From assembly GCA_014529385.2 (NCBI GenBank), contig CM043966.1, positions 42,195,537 to 42,259,536 of the forward strand: a stretch of DNA of 64,000 nt, written 5' to 3'. Source of the stretch: Adiantum capillus-veneris (lineage: Eukaryota > Streptophyta > Polypodiopsida > Polypodiales > Pteridaceae). Both the position numbers and the translations under genes were made by a program. Of the stretch, positions 1 through 10,580 are shown one piece after another; position 1 is the first letter of the stretch, and the number at the start of each line of letters is the position of its first letter. Under the pieces are notes generated by a model. The model ran no database searches, had not been told where the DNA came from, and was given only the letters and a program-made list of their open reading frames with translations.

Positions 1-132
1 TTGATACAAAGCAGTGTTAGTTCTTGTATGTATCTTTGTAGCTATTGCCTCACAAGGTTGAGGGCAGACTCTTTTGGAAAGCCATGATTTTGACACAAAT
101 ACGTTCTCTCATTTTTTTCTTTTCTCACTTCT

Positions 133-164
<32 letters not shown>

Positions 165-321
165 CATAAATATGATATCCCCTCCCTTATTTTTAAGCTT
201 GGGAGATAAATTATTAGGGGCCTACCCCTAACTTATACGCTTCTGTAACTTGTAAAAAAACCCCCCTCCCCTGCACTTACGTGGTGCGGTAAGTTTTACA
301 TGGTGAATCCCCCGGGTGCAG
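1..321. other. Unassigned flank left of the Ty3 remnant
   Basis: No coding signal or recognisable element end is seen. It contains a long poly(C) tract. Homology to the second copy of the adjacent Ty3 family (near 48956) stops abruptly at about position 322, so this is either sequence brought in by a deletion or unrelated flanking DNA. Confidence 0.5.
133..171. repeat. 39-bp poly(C) tract
   Basis: An uninterrupted run of 39 C residues, flanked by T-rich and CCTCCC-like sequence. On the minus strand it is a G run able to form quadruplexes. Runs of this length are prone to slippage and sequencing error, so the exact length is uncertain. Confidence 0.9.
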
Positions 322-1874
322 ACATTGTTACCTTTGACATGAGAGATATAATAGAACTTTGTGCCTACATCATCTCCCTTATCAATCATCTGTGACTCAT
401 CTTCATACCTTGCCCTTGATAGCATATCTACCACTGTATTGTCTTTACTTGCAATGTGCTTAAACTTGGGATTTAAGGACTTAATGTAGGCAATCCATTG
501 CAACATAGCAATGTTTGGCGTTGAGCAGCTAGTAATCATCCCAAGAAGTGGTAGATAGTCTGTTTCTACAACCACACATGCACCGATTAGGTACTCTTTC
601 CCATTTTTCAAGGTTGTAACCATACCCCATAACTCTCTCTTTATCTGTGGATAGTTTCTTTGGCGAGCACTTAGTACCTTTGCTTCAAATCTCACCACAT
701 ATGTGTGTCCTTCTTCTTCATCTTGCCCTACTACCCATCGAATCCTCGTTGGACTAGTGTCTATTGTCACAATTACTGGCCTTTGACACTCATAATCTAC
801 CTTTCTCAAAGTTGGTGGTAATTGAAGCGACTCCTTTAGCTTTCTCATGGCTTTTACATGTGCTTCTGTCCATGTAAACTTTTGATTCTTTCTAAGCAGT
901 TGATAAAGAGAATCAACTACATGTGCATAATGTGGAATCCAAAAGACACATGCTCCCAGAAACCTTTTAACCTCAATGATGCTAGTACAAGTTTCTTTCA
1001 TTCTTTGGATAGCATCTACCTTTGTTGGACAAGGTTTCCTACCATATGGCCTGCACATGTGACCCACAATGAGCACTTCATTGACGCCAAACATAGACTT
1101 TTTCCCTGACAAAGTAAGATTCACTTCTTCCAACCTAGACAAAATTTTATCACAATCATTTATGTGATTTACCACAAACTTGTGACATCCCCTAAGATCT
1201 AAAGCTTCATCTTTCTCACTTTCTTCACATCCTTTGATAGGCAAATCATCAATGAAAGGCATTGTGATTTGAGGAATAAAGTCAGGTAAGACCTAATTCA
1301 TCCCATTCATCATATGTGCAACCGAGTTGGTTGCTCCCTGTGGCAAGGTACACATCCTTACCAAACCCAAAGGTGTCCTCATGGTTGTCAAGTCTCTGCT
1401 TTCAATTACAATATGAAATTAATCATACCCTGAGTAGAGATCCCCCATCAAGTAGATTGACCTCCCTACAAACGACTCTACAAACTCATCCACAATTGGA
1501 CCTGTACCTACATTTCTAATTGTCACCTTGTTCACTGTTTGCATATCTTGAATAAGGCGTAGAGCACCATTCTTCTTTGGAACTGTGAACCACATGTTTG
1601 AGTATGGAGCACAAGAAGGCTCCAAAATTCCAATTTTGATCTTCTCATTTAGTAGCTCCACTAACTTTGGCAAATGAGCCTTTGGAACCGGAATAGGCTG
1701 CAGATTCCAAGGCACATGAGGTATATTGAAAATTACCATAGGAGCTACAATAGAAGGATCAACACATCCTATCTCATGTGGCTCAAATGAAAAAGTCTTA
1801 CCATGCTTTGAAAGCATTTCTTTGAAGCACTTTGTCTCCTCTTGTGTTAGAAACTCCTCGCAACCAATCTGCAA
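322..1874 (-). pseudogene. pol: Ty3 reverse transcriptase-RNase H, family A copy 1
   Basis: One frame runs from the RT fingers (KIGILEPSCAPYSN, VPKKNGALRLI) through MGDLYSGYD to the active-site region MPFIDD and on to RNase H, with TDYLPLLGMI and the C-terminal HIASKDNTVVDMLSR. It is broken by a TAA at 1419-1421, directly after SGYD where many related RTs have Gln, and a TAG at 1293-1295. Both stops recur at the same sites in element F. The true coding frame upstream of 1874 is shifted relative to the preceding block. No integrase follows. The product would have copied element RNA into DNA in the cytoplasmic particle. Confidence 0.85.
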
Positions 1875-2166
1875 CTCTCGAAAAGACTCCTTTGTGAAGG
1901 TATGCCTGATCTTTTTTAGGATTCCTTAAACTTGGTTGCAAAGAATCTTGCTCAATCTTTTCCATGTTGTTGGGTGGTAAGGGTGAAGCTACTGGTTTTA
2001 CCTTCTTTACTACACTCTTGTATTTAGTTTCAACATGGACTTCTAGGCCAATTGTTTGGTTTTCTTTAAAGGCTTCTACTACTTGATACATTTCCATAGA
2101 GAAAACTTCCACAACTTCATTTTCAAGATGCAAATTAGACCCCATTATAGCATCAAGCTCACCCAT
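1798..2166 (-). pseudogene. Protease-RT linker, family A copy 1 (frameshifted)
   Basis: A 122-residue open stretch beginning MGELDAIMGSN. It ends in a different frame from the RT: the RT frame continues as the region around FRELQIGCEEF. Element F shows the same overlapping pair of frames (50434-50802 and 50055-50453), so the shift predates the separation of the two copies. No domain is recognised, and its position between protease and RT is the only clue. Sequence from 2167 to about 2560 is in the same region but full of stops. Confidence 0.6.
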
Positions 2167-2559
2167 AGTATCTACAAAAGAAACTTATTCACACAAACCC
2201 AAAACATTTTCAGTAGGCTCTAGCAATCCACTCTCTTTCATGCCTATTTGTACATTATGTACATAATGCCTCTCACGTCTCTTAAAATCTTCAAATTTTT
2301 TAAAGCATACTGATCCATTCCTTGTTTTACCAAGGAGCCTGTTGAGAAAGCTTTACCTATTTTTGGATCAGGTGAGACCCTTTTTCTTTCTGTACTACTG
2401 CAATCCCGCTTTACAATGGTACTTGGCCAAAACCCATCATTTCCCTATGATCATGAAACTCTTTGCTCACCTTTGGTAGAGGATGTTCTCTAAGGTTGTC
2501 ACGATTTCTTCCATGGTTTACACAAACTATGAGAAATTGGGCAGTACTTTGATGCGTAT

Positions 2560-3834
2560 CCTAGCATATGCTGAACCATCGTCCATTACCTTTGTTTCCA
2601 TTTGAACTTCCACAATGTAGGGTTGTCCAAGGATGAGATGAGATGAAGATGTATCCTATACAAAGAAGTTTTGGTCAATTTTTACATCACCTATTGTCAC
2701 CTTCACACCTGGACATGCTGCATACAAGTCACTGGATGAATTTTTTGCCACTTTTACCGTCCAACCATGATCTGTGTCCATTGGCCATTTGCACTTGTTG
2801 TAGAGACTCTTTGACATTATGTTTATTTCTAAACCATTGTCAATCAAGGCAACAAACGGCTCTTCAAGATCATCTACCTTCACCAAAGTTTCTGTAGTAG
2901 CTCTTGCCGAGTGACTTCGTGAATAGTAGCTCCTAGGAAAACCTTCAACTTCTTCATCATCATTTGAGGAATGCACTTGCTTCACTGTCCCACTAGATTG
3001 GTAGCATCCTACCACACCTCCATCATCCTCCTTATTTTGCAACTGCATCCCTTGTGCCTTCAAGGTTTCTCCTTCAACGTGTGGAGAAGCAACTTCAACA
3101 ATAGTTTGTCTCTTCCTCTTGATGATGTCAATGATCTCCTCATGGAATTCACGCTTTGCAATGCCAAGGACTTCTCATAGAGTAAAATCAATTTTACTAT
3201 TCAAAATCCTATCCTCCAAGACTTTCTTCAAATCTGTAGCAACCTCAATATCAGATTGTAGTTTATAAGTTGGGCCTTTTGTCTTACCTTTTGTTGGCTC
3301 TTTCTTCTTTCCTATTGTAGACTCCTCCATGAGTACTTCAGGTGGAGATGCTCCTTGTGTCGGGGGTTTTTGAGAAGGAATTAAGTCGCTTCTTTCCCCA
3401 CTTCTAGAAGCTCTTTTTGATGGTCCATCATCAGCATTCTCACGTCCGTGCTTCTCTTCTACAATAGCCTCATTTTGTTGGCATTTTGTAATGTAGGCAT
3501 GCAATGACAATGAGTCCACTGGATCATTCCATCCTGTTTCTAGACGTATGCAATCACCTACTTCATGTAGAATCTCTTTCGTAAGCTTTCCCTTTTTAGC
3601 TAATTGCATGACATTTGGCCAAATTTGACCATGATGGTCACTCACCTCTTTATCACTAAGATGCTCAATTTTTACTCCATAAGTAGCTGCCTCAATTGAC
3701 GAGGTGGCATCGTTAGTTGCCATATCTTCAACTAAGGTTTGAATTCTCCCCTTCCCAAAATTAGCTCTCAAGGGTAGACCTGTCTCTCTTAAGTGGATTT
3801 TACCATCCTTAAAAAAGACAATATCTTTTGTCAA
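2560..3834 (-). pseudogene. Gag C-terminal part and aspartic protease, family A copy 1
   Basis: A gag tail rich in Lys, Glu and Ser (3175-3834) is followed in the same frame, after a TGA at 3175-3177, by a retropepsin-like domain. The domain has FVALIDNGLEINIMS as its active-site region and a LILGQPY motif near 2620-2640. The usual D-S/T-G triad reads D-N-G here. The TGA is at the identical place in element F (51821-51823). The protease would mature the Gag-Pol polyprotein. Whether the D-N-G form is active is doubtful. Confidence 0.75.
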
Positions 3835-4748
3835 AGCATCACTAAAATCATCACAATCCCTTTTTACATGGTCTGTACTATCACATCAAATACATCTATT
3901 AACAAAACCTTCTTTGTGTTGTTATCTTTGCCTAGGAATTGGCCCTGATGGTTGGCCTTTTTCTTCAAGCTTTTCAAGCTTCACCTTCAAGTCACGCATT
4001 CCCTTCACAAGATCATCTAGCATAGACTCATCAAACTTAGGAGCTATAAAAGTAGGCCTCACCATTTTTTCAGAAGTTGAGGTAGAAGGATTTGTAGTGT
4101 TTACTACCATCTTGTCCCTTCTTCTTTGCCATTTTTCAAGCAGTGAGACAACACCTTCAACTTCATTCCAGTCGGTCTTTAGTCCTTACTCAGCATCTTT
4201 ATCTTCAAGAAGAAGCTCTAAGATCTATCTTCTCTGTATCTAGTGTGTCCCTTTCTGTCCTGGTGAGTTGTGCATAGCGCCACTCAAATTCCCTAAGTAG
4301 CTCTGTTATTGATAGTCCTTGTTTTGGCTTGACTAACCATTCTAGAAATGTCCTTTTGGTTACTCTCTCAGAGTCCTCCATGAAATATTCCTCCTTCAAA
4401 GCTACTTTGAGTTCTTCTGAGTTCTTCCCAGTTTCTCCCATGCCCATCTTTAATTTCCCTAATATGCTCCCTAATTTTTGGAGCAACAACTAGCTCAAAG
4501 TTTTGAATCATCTCACCTTCTGACGCGCGATGCAGCTCCATCTCCTTCACATACTCGCACAGATACTTGGTTACATATTTTTGATTGAACCGATCCATTC
4601 TATTGACGACCGCTTGTATGTCTTTGGTTGCTGAAATCTCGCTTCTTTCAGTGGCATGTTGTTGCTGCATGAACATTGCAAATGCTTGAAACATTTGCAT
4701 TATTGCTGGTTCAAAATTCATACCCTGTTGCTCAACATGATCACCCAT
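3835..4748 (-). pseudogene. gag: Gag N-terminal part and zinc knuckle, family A copy 1
   Basis: Starts with ATG at 4746-4748 (MGDHVEQQGM) and continues in several frames (4368-4748, 4205-4489, 3922-4110), so at least two frameshifts are present. At 3855-3895 a CCHC zinc knuckle of the form C-I-stop-C-DST-D-H-VKRD-C is readable, with an in-frame TGA (3886-3888) inside it. That stop is shared with element F. Gag forms the particle that packages element RNA. The start is chosen because it is the first ATG after the primer-site region and is conserved in copy 2 (53410). Confidence 0.75.
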
Positions 4749-4778
4749 GGTTACCCAAAAACTCTCACCCTGGCAGAT

Positions 4779-4801
4779 TCACGTCGGATTCGCCAAAAAT
4801 A
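4779..4801 (-). promoter_or_regulatory. Putative primer-binding site region, family A copy 1
   Basis: Directly inside the LTR edge, the minus strand reads TTTTTGGCGAATCCGACG. It has the TGG start expected for pairing with a tRNA 3' CCA end. I could not match it to a particular tRNA. The same place in element F (about 53440-53464) is similar. Confidence 0.45.
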
Positions 4802-5640
4802 TGTCGAGAAATTTGCGGTCTTGCCAGTAAAGCACCGGGCTTTTGGCTGTGAAAGTTTGTGAGAGAACTCCAAAAAAACTATATGAAGGAGTTAAACCAT
4901 AGATGCCACAAAGACTAGGGTTTGGAAGTGCAATCAAAGAAGCCCCACTCTTTCCCTCTTCCACTCCAACACACAAAGAAACAACACAAAAGAGAATATC
5001 AAAACAACACAAAGATGAAAACATCAAGGCTATGGTCATATCGTATCATGGGTAATATGAAAGGGTTAATAGATGAGTTAATGGCGTTCAATCTTTGCCG
5101 ACCAAATAGGCTACAAATTGTTCTTTGGAATTGTAGTTTTGTGGTTACCATAATATATATGCTTTGTCTAGCGATTGAGATTAATTGTGTGTGCAAATAC
5201 TCTTGGTTCATAGCAAGATAACTACACTTACATCAAAAGAAAATTTATAGTCTATAAGAGGTAGTATGATGGGATCCGATGAAAGAAGTATTTCATTGAG
5301 CCTTTCTGGGCCAAAGAGAAACACTATACGTTGTTGAAAGTGTAATTTACGGTTAATCCATACATTAATTCTAATACATCGAACAGAGTGAAAGAAATAG
5401 AAATTCTCATCATGTGGATTATTCATCTAGGATAACTCTAGTATGTAGATATGAGAGAAGAGAAGAGAGAAGAATTTCCCTTCCAAGCCCTATTCTTGCC
5501 CGTAGGCAATAAGGATACTGCGGAGAGAGATGTACTTGTAGCAAGGAGAACCTAGTTTGTAGAGAGAATGAATTTCTAAGAGTGAGAGAAATAATTTTGG
5601 TTAGAGAAGGGAGATGAATTTAGAGGGGCTAAAAAAGGAA
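4802..5640 (-). repeat. LTR fragment, family A copy 1 (5' LTR, promoter half missing)
   Basis: Begins TGTCGAGAAATTT on the plus strand and closely matches 45836-46680 and 53465-53832. Similarity fades near 5635-5640, whereas the LTR of element F goes on to about 47250 and includes its TATA box. The missing part is the U3 side. Short open frames here are not coding. Confidence 0.8.
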
Positions 5641-5820
5641 ATATCATTATACTTAAGAAAAAGTAATTAATGAATAGTCAAAGGTGTTAATTATGCCAAG
5701 GTAAAGTGCCACTTGTAAAATTCAAATTTTTGAGCTAAGGTGGATGCCACATCAGCACTGCAACATGGTCCCCTCATGCCCTATCATCATGACACATATG
5801 TGCACTTTGTCCACTCACGC
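5641..5820. other. AT-rich spacer between family A and element B
   Basis: No gene or repeat end is recognised. It is the left flank of element B and may belong to the older LTR-like sequence that resumes at 15834, but this could not be shown. Confidence 0.4.
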
Positions 5821-6961
5821 TGTGGGCAGAATGAAAACACAGACAACGCCTCTATAATGACCATACACACACTCTTGGGATGATACACACACACACACTA
5901 TGGGGCACCACTCGGCTTACACAACCCACATGACCGAGACAGGGAAGACACCGATGGAGTGAGAGGAGAGAGACTACCCACTTACCCACTCCACACAGAG
6001 AGACACACACACACACCCAAAAAAACTCAGCTCAAGAGAGGAGAATTTCTGATGTTTAGATACAATTGAGCTTGGGCCAACACCAATGGGGCAAATAGCT
6101 CACACAATATGGGTAAAATATGCTAGATACAATCACAAATTGGAGCCGAAGCTTCGCTCATACGAGAAACTTACACAGCCAAAACAACAAAAAAACAGTG
6201 AGAAATTTGGAAAAATGGACAACGCCATCGCGTCGAGAACGGCCCAAAACCCCAACCTTCAATGTCAAAGTGCTCAAATCCGACCTCGGATGAGCAGTTT
6301 ACGGCCAAAATAGGCTCCAAAAACCCCAAAAACACAGTTGCGGTTGTTCCTCCTCTCTTCTCCATGTTTTTTTTGGTTTTCTCTCTGTTTTCTCAGTGCC
6401 CACACTTAGCTTTCTCACTTGGTCACCCTTGGCCTTTTAGTTGACGTCAAACGGATCCCGAACAGGCCAAAAACTAACCTCGCAGTGCATAGTTGTCACC
6501 CCAATGTATCCATCCGCACACCTGGCACTCAGCTTTTTCCAATAATGCATCCCGCCACCACATGAAGTGGCCCCAAAATATGGTCCTCATGATGACCTTT
6601 CTGCATAATTATCACAAGAAAACATCCACGTTGTGCCCGTACTTCTCCACGTGCAAGTATCGACTCCATTCGACGTCCTGACGCCACCAGATGCCATCTG
6701 ACGCACCTGCTTACCTCATGTCGTCGGCCCGCAGATAGCTTCCTCGAGAAGTTTTACACGCTACCAACTTCTCATTATTATAGAAAAAACACACTGGTAC
6801 TAGTAACGATGAAAATCGATACACTATGTATATGTTGTCCTACCTGTACACATGTGGGCCCCATGTAACCACCTGCCTCTGGAAAATGGGCAATCTTTTA
6901 TTTGATGCACCATGCATGGGTATGCATATGCGCAATCCCTTACTCCAAAAAACTCCTGACA
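5821..6961 (-). repeat. 3' LTR of element B
   Basis: Starts TGTGGGCAGAATG and ends CTCCTGACA in plus-strand reading. It matches the other LTR along its full length with scattered substitutions. It contains CA-rich stretches and, on the minus strand, a TATA-like CTATAATAA near 6771-6782 that could lie in the promoter. Plus-strand open frames inside it are incidental. Confidence 0.92.
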
Positions 6962-6978
6962 TAATTTTTCCATCCCCT
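6962..6978 (-). promoter_or_regulatory. Polypurine tract of element B
   Basis: The minus strand reads AGGGGATGGAAAAATTA immediately before the 3' LTR. A purine-rich run at this place primes plus-strand DNA synthesis in LTR elements. Confidence 0.65.
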
Positions 6979-6989
6979 AGCCTGCTAGA

Positions 6990-8039
6990 TCATTCATGAT
7001 AAGCAGCAGCAAAAAGCGACATGAGAATCGCAGCGTCACAGGTCTCCTCATCCTTCACCAACACTACTTGCTCCACAAACAGCTCATCCTGCTCCACCAT
7101 CATTAACCTGGCATGATATAAATTAATACGCAATCCATTTATCCTTGACTTATGTAGAGTCCCATCCAGGTTAGCCAACTGATATGTACCATTTGGAAAA
7201 CACTCCACTACCTTGAAAGGGCCTTCCCACTTAATTTGAAACTTCTTTTGGAAGGTGTTGTCCAGCTTGCTGTTGTAGCACAAAACCAAGTCATGCTTCT
7301 TGATACCCTTACTTTTGACCTTTTCATTTATCTTTGCCAAAGCCCTATCTTGCATCTACCCATAATGCTCTAATGCACTCATCCTATCCAACTGAACCTC
7401 TTGTAATTGTAAGAGCCTCTCTTTGAATGCATCACTAGGCGGCCCAAGCAACTTTTCCAGCATCTTGACTGCAGGCAACTCTACTTCCACAGGCAATAGT
7501 GCTTCCTTTCTATATACCAAATGAAATGGAGTAAACCTTGTACCTGTCTTCACCGGCGTACGGTAAGCCCATAATGTACTAGGCAATTCCAAATCCCAAT
7601 TATTTCCTTGGTGCTCTGTCACTTTCGAAAGAATCTGTATTAACTCACCATTGAATCTTTCATTTAAGCCATTACACTGCGGGTAATAAGGAGTGGTATG
7701 CTGGTGCCTAATCTTCATCTTCGCGCATAAAAAGTCTAGCAGTTTAGCTCTAAATCCTGGCCCCTTATCTGAAAGTGGCTCCAGTGGCACCCCAAACTTG
7801 CAACATGTTTCATTATACACAAAATTTTCCACATCCTTTGCTGTGATCTGCTTTACTGCTATAGCCTCTGTCCATCTAGAGAGATAGTCCACTGCAGTGA
7901 AAATATAGCTTTTGCCCCTGCTTGTGATAGGTAATGGGCCGATTGTATCAATACCCCACTTTTCAAACACATGAAATGCCTTTATGGTTTTTCATAGCTC
8001 TGGCTTGAACACTCTCTTCCCAAATGCTTGACACCTATT
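6990..8039 (-). pseudogene. pol: Integrase of element B
   Basis: The frame continues from the second RNase H through a stop at 8040-8042. It covers the end of the zinc-binding region (NRCQAFGKRVFKPEL), the catalytic core (FEKWGIDTIGPLPITSRGKS, DKGPGFRAKLL, YYPQCNGLNERFNG) and a C-terminal region with KWEGPFKVVECFPNGTYQL. The core Asp, Asp and Glu positions are visible. Single in-frame stops occur after PEL (about 7990) and at 7356-7358, so no full protein can be made. The enzyme would insert element DNA into the chromosome. Length and order fit the Ty3 family. Confidence 0.88.
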
Positions 8040-8837
8040 TCAAGATCTACACCAATGGTGAACATCCTTGCGCAAACTAGGCCATACATACCCCTCTTGC
8101 AAGATCTTATGCAAGGTGATCTTTAGAGAAAAATGTCTGCCACATGCACCTTCATTATTCTCTTCCAGCACTCTATAAAGCTCCTCCCGCCAAGGTGCAC
8201 GTCTCAACACGAGATCAGCCCCTTTCATGTACAAGACATCACCGATCAATTTGTACCTGGATGATTTACGCACAAAGACATACTTCTTAGACTTCTGAAT
8301 GTCCTTTGGAATGATTCCTGTTAGCAAAAACTCCTCTTCTTGAGCCAAACTTTCCCGGCCATGATAAAGAGGTAAAGTGGTCCTCAACACAAATAACTCC
8401 CCAATCATGCTTTGAGATGCCTCATGTGCCTCTCCATTTAGAGCACGTTCAATGTGTCTGATGCTCCATGCCTCAAACTTTTTTAACAGGCCTTTAATTA
8501 TGAAGCACATTTCCTTCAATGAGGTGTTCTTGCTCTTCCACACACCCAACACTTGCTTCACAACTAACAAGGCATCACCTTTTATGCTCAACCTTCTAAC
8601 CCCATGCTTCAAACAAATGTGTAATCTGGCTTCCAAAGTAGCATATTCAGCCTCATTGTTACTATGAGCATCCAATTTGAACCCTCTCTTGCATACTATC
8701 TTCCCCTCTGGATCATAAAGTGCTATACCCCCTGAAGCCGCATCATGGCTCTTTCTGTAAGAGCCATCAAAGAACAACACATGTGTATTGCTGATTTGTG
8801 GCACTTCTTCAACTACCTTTCTCACCACCTTCCTTAA
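8040..8837 (-). pseudogene. Second (archaeal-type) RNase H of element B
   Basis: The open frame encodes LFFDGSYRKSHDAASGGIAL, then NNEAEYATLEARL, then SIKGDALLVVKQV. Together these give the Asp, Glu and Asp expected for an RNase H active site. The C-terminal part starts the integrase zinc-binding region (CGRHFSLKITLHKILQ...HHWCRS). This is the additional RNase H seen in Tat-clade elements. Its 5' end is cut by the TTAA-flanked insertion, so the natural start is lost. The frame upstream of the insertion (10163-10382) is one base out of phase after the insert is removed, so another indel exists. Confidence 0.85.
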
Positions 8838-10158
8838 CACTAGGTTGGTAACCTAACAGGACATAAAAGTAACCTTTCAGGGTTTTGGAAAAAACCTCCA
8901 AAACCATAGTAGATCCACTCATTTTGTAAAATCCTTTCATGAGGTTATAGTTCAAGGCCTACGACACATGGAAAAAATAAGAAACTTGTAAAATTTCTCA
9001 TCTTTTGGTCACACCAGGCCTCCAAAGTTGATGGACGAGTACATTGTCATCAAAACAGTCATTTCTTACGTTTTGTTGCATAAAAATAAGATTAGGGATT
9101 TTTGTAGGACTTGAGATAAATTCCCTAGTTAACTTCAATGGGTTGGTGATCAAAACATATGATTGCTTCTCACTCACTATTTTTTGTTTTGCCAGAAGAA
9201 ATAGGTACAAAAAAGTTGAATTTTTACCATTTTGCAAACCTATCATCAAAGTTTCTATAGCCACACTCAATACAAATAATATATGCATGTTTTCTTAGTT
9301 CCCTATTGTCCTTTAGGTTCATAAGGAGCCATGGAGCATGTCAAAAGAATAATACATCTCTTACCAAGGGGAATCTTGGGGACAAAGATGAAGTACTAAA
9401 TACAGCAAACATGAAAAAACTGGGTTCAACATTATGAGTTGTAGAATCCCATAGAAACTATTCAATATCTAACCAAATTTGATCCTTATGACTAGATATG
9501 GTTACTACCTACAAAATGCATGTAGTTGTCACAAGAAACTAACAATATTGAAAAAGCTATACTTGATATACTAGAATGTTTCGTTTTCTTCTATAATTTA
9601 AAAAATCAACCATCGTTGTCTACTATGCAAAATAGGGTATTGGGTGCCCCAAAACTCAAGGAATATTAGCTTTATGTTACAATATGGGACATAGAAAATC
9701 AAAACTGCATTTGGATATCATGAAAGCCACCAAAAAAATCATAGAAGAGCTAAAATTGACTAAAAAGCAGGGTTTGACAATTTTTGTAATTTGGTCATAA
9801 CTTACAACTTTAACATTTATTTCTCCCTAGAAGCATCAGGACATGTTGAGGACTACTAAAGATAGTTCTTTAGCATTATAGACCTCACAAACATGAATTC
9901 TAGAGTGGTATAGTTGCAAAAAGTTGAAAAAAGCCAAAAACAGGACCCATTTTTTCACACAGTTTAGGTTGTGAAATGTTGTGCAAGGACAAGGTTAAAG
10001 ATGGAATTGATATTCCAAAAAAATGTCGAGTTTTTTTCAGCTCATGAGACAACTTTCTAGACAGATAGCACCTCAAAATCCATTTTGAAACTCTTGACAT
10101 AATTCAAGGAAAATGGTCACTTAACAGGGCATAAAAGTGTCCCATTACCAACCTAGTG
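8838..10158. mobile_element. Non-autonomous TTAA-flanked DNA element, copy 1 (1.32 kb)
   Basis: The insert interrupts element B between its two RNase H domains. It starts CACTAGGTTGGTAA and ends TTACCAACCTAGTG, a perfect 14-bp inverted repeat, and lies between TTAA at 8834-8837 and TTAA at 10159-10162. Further in, AACAGGRCATAAAAGT occurs in direct orientation near both ends (about 8856-8871 and 10124-10139). The interior is AT-rich, with no transposase or long frame. Size, ends and flanks match the element at 43111-44424. TTAA targeting is typical of piggyBac and some Sola elements. The superfamily here is an inference. Confidence 0.8.
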
Positions 10159-10162
10159 TTAA

Positions 10163-10382
10163 CAAGAAGGGGATTCTCCTTGTAAGTCAACAAATTATCG
10201 GCTAGGGTAGCCCTTGTACTGTCTTCCACTAGAAAAGAGAATTCAAACTCTTGTAGCTCAATTACCCATTTCTTGACCACATTTGACATATTAGTGCCAT
10301 TAATTAATTGTGACAAAAAAGCGTAACTCGTCAAGAAAACAAAAGGTCGTGGTAGCAAGTAATGATGAAATCGTACAAGCAA
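10163..10382 (-). pseudogene. First RNase H, C-terminal part, element B
   Basis: Encodes YLLPRPFVFLTSYAFLSQLI and KKWVIELQEFEFSFLVEDST, followed by LADNLLTY. This is the usual end of a Ty3 RNase H (Leu-Ala-Asp-x-Leu). It is cut by the TTAA element on one side and separated from RT by a shift between 10382 and 10581, where remnants of the RNase H start lie in other frames. Confidence 0.75.
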
Positions 10383-10580
10383 ATATTACATTGGCCATCA
10401 CTAGCTCTACTTCCGAGAACTTTCTCTCTGCTACCATCGACTTGCAAAATACACTAGCCTCATATAATGGCTGCCCTTCCCCTTTTGCAATAGCATGGCT
10501 CCAATGGCATCATCCCCTACTGATGGATTTACATAAAACACTTGCTCCCAATCAGGAGCCTACATGGTTGACAACCCCCC

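Larger units (their letters stand above)
322..5640 (-). mobile_element. Ty3 retrotransposon family A, copy 1 (degenerate, lacks integrase)
   Basis: On the minus strand the order is LTR fragment, gag, protease, RT and RNase H, all closely matching element F at 45.8-53.8 kb. The match ends at about 322, just past RNase H, so the integrase and 3' LTR are missing. The right LTR keeps only the part next to the internal region and lacks its promoter half. All reading frames carry stops or shifts, so the copy cannot move itself. Gene order gag-PR-RT-RNase H is that of Ty3-type (Metaviridae-like) elements. Confidence 0.88.

Noticed and set aside
3175-3177. Programmed readthrough at the gag-protease TGA of family A
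   Set aside because: The stop is shared by both copies and in frame, but the following bases (GAA) do not resemble a known leaky context, and other stops show general decay.
8838-10158. Calling the TTAA elements CACTA transposons because they start CACTA
   Set aside because: CACTA elements make 3-bp duplications. Here the 3-bp flanks do not match in direct orientation, while TTAA matches on both sides in two independent copies.
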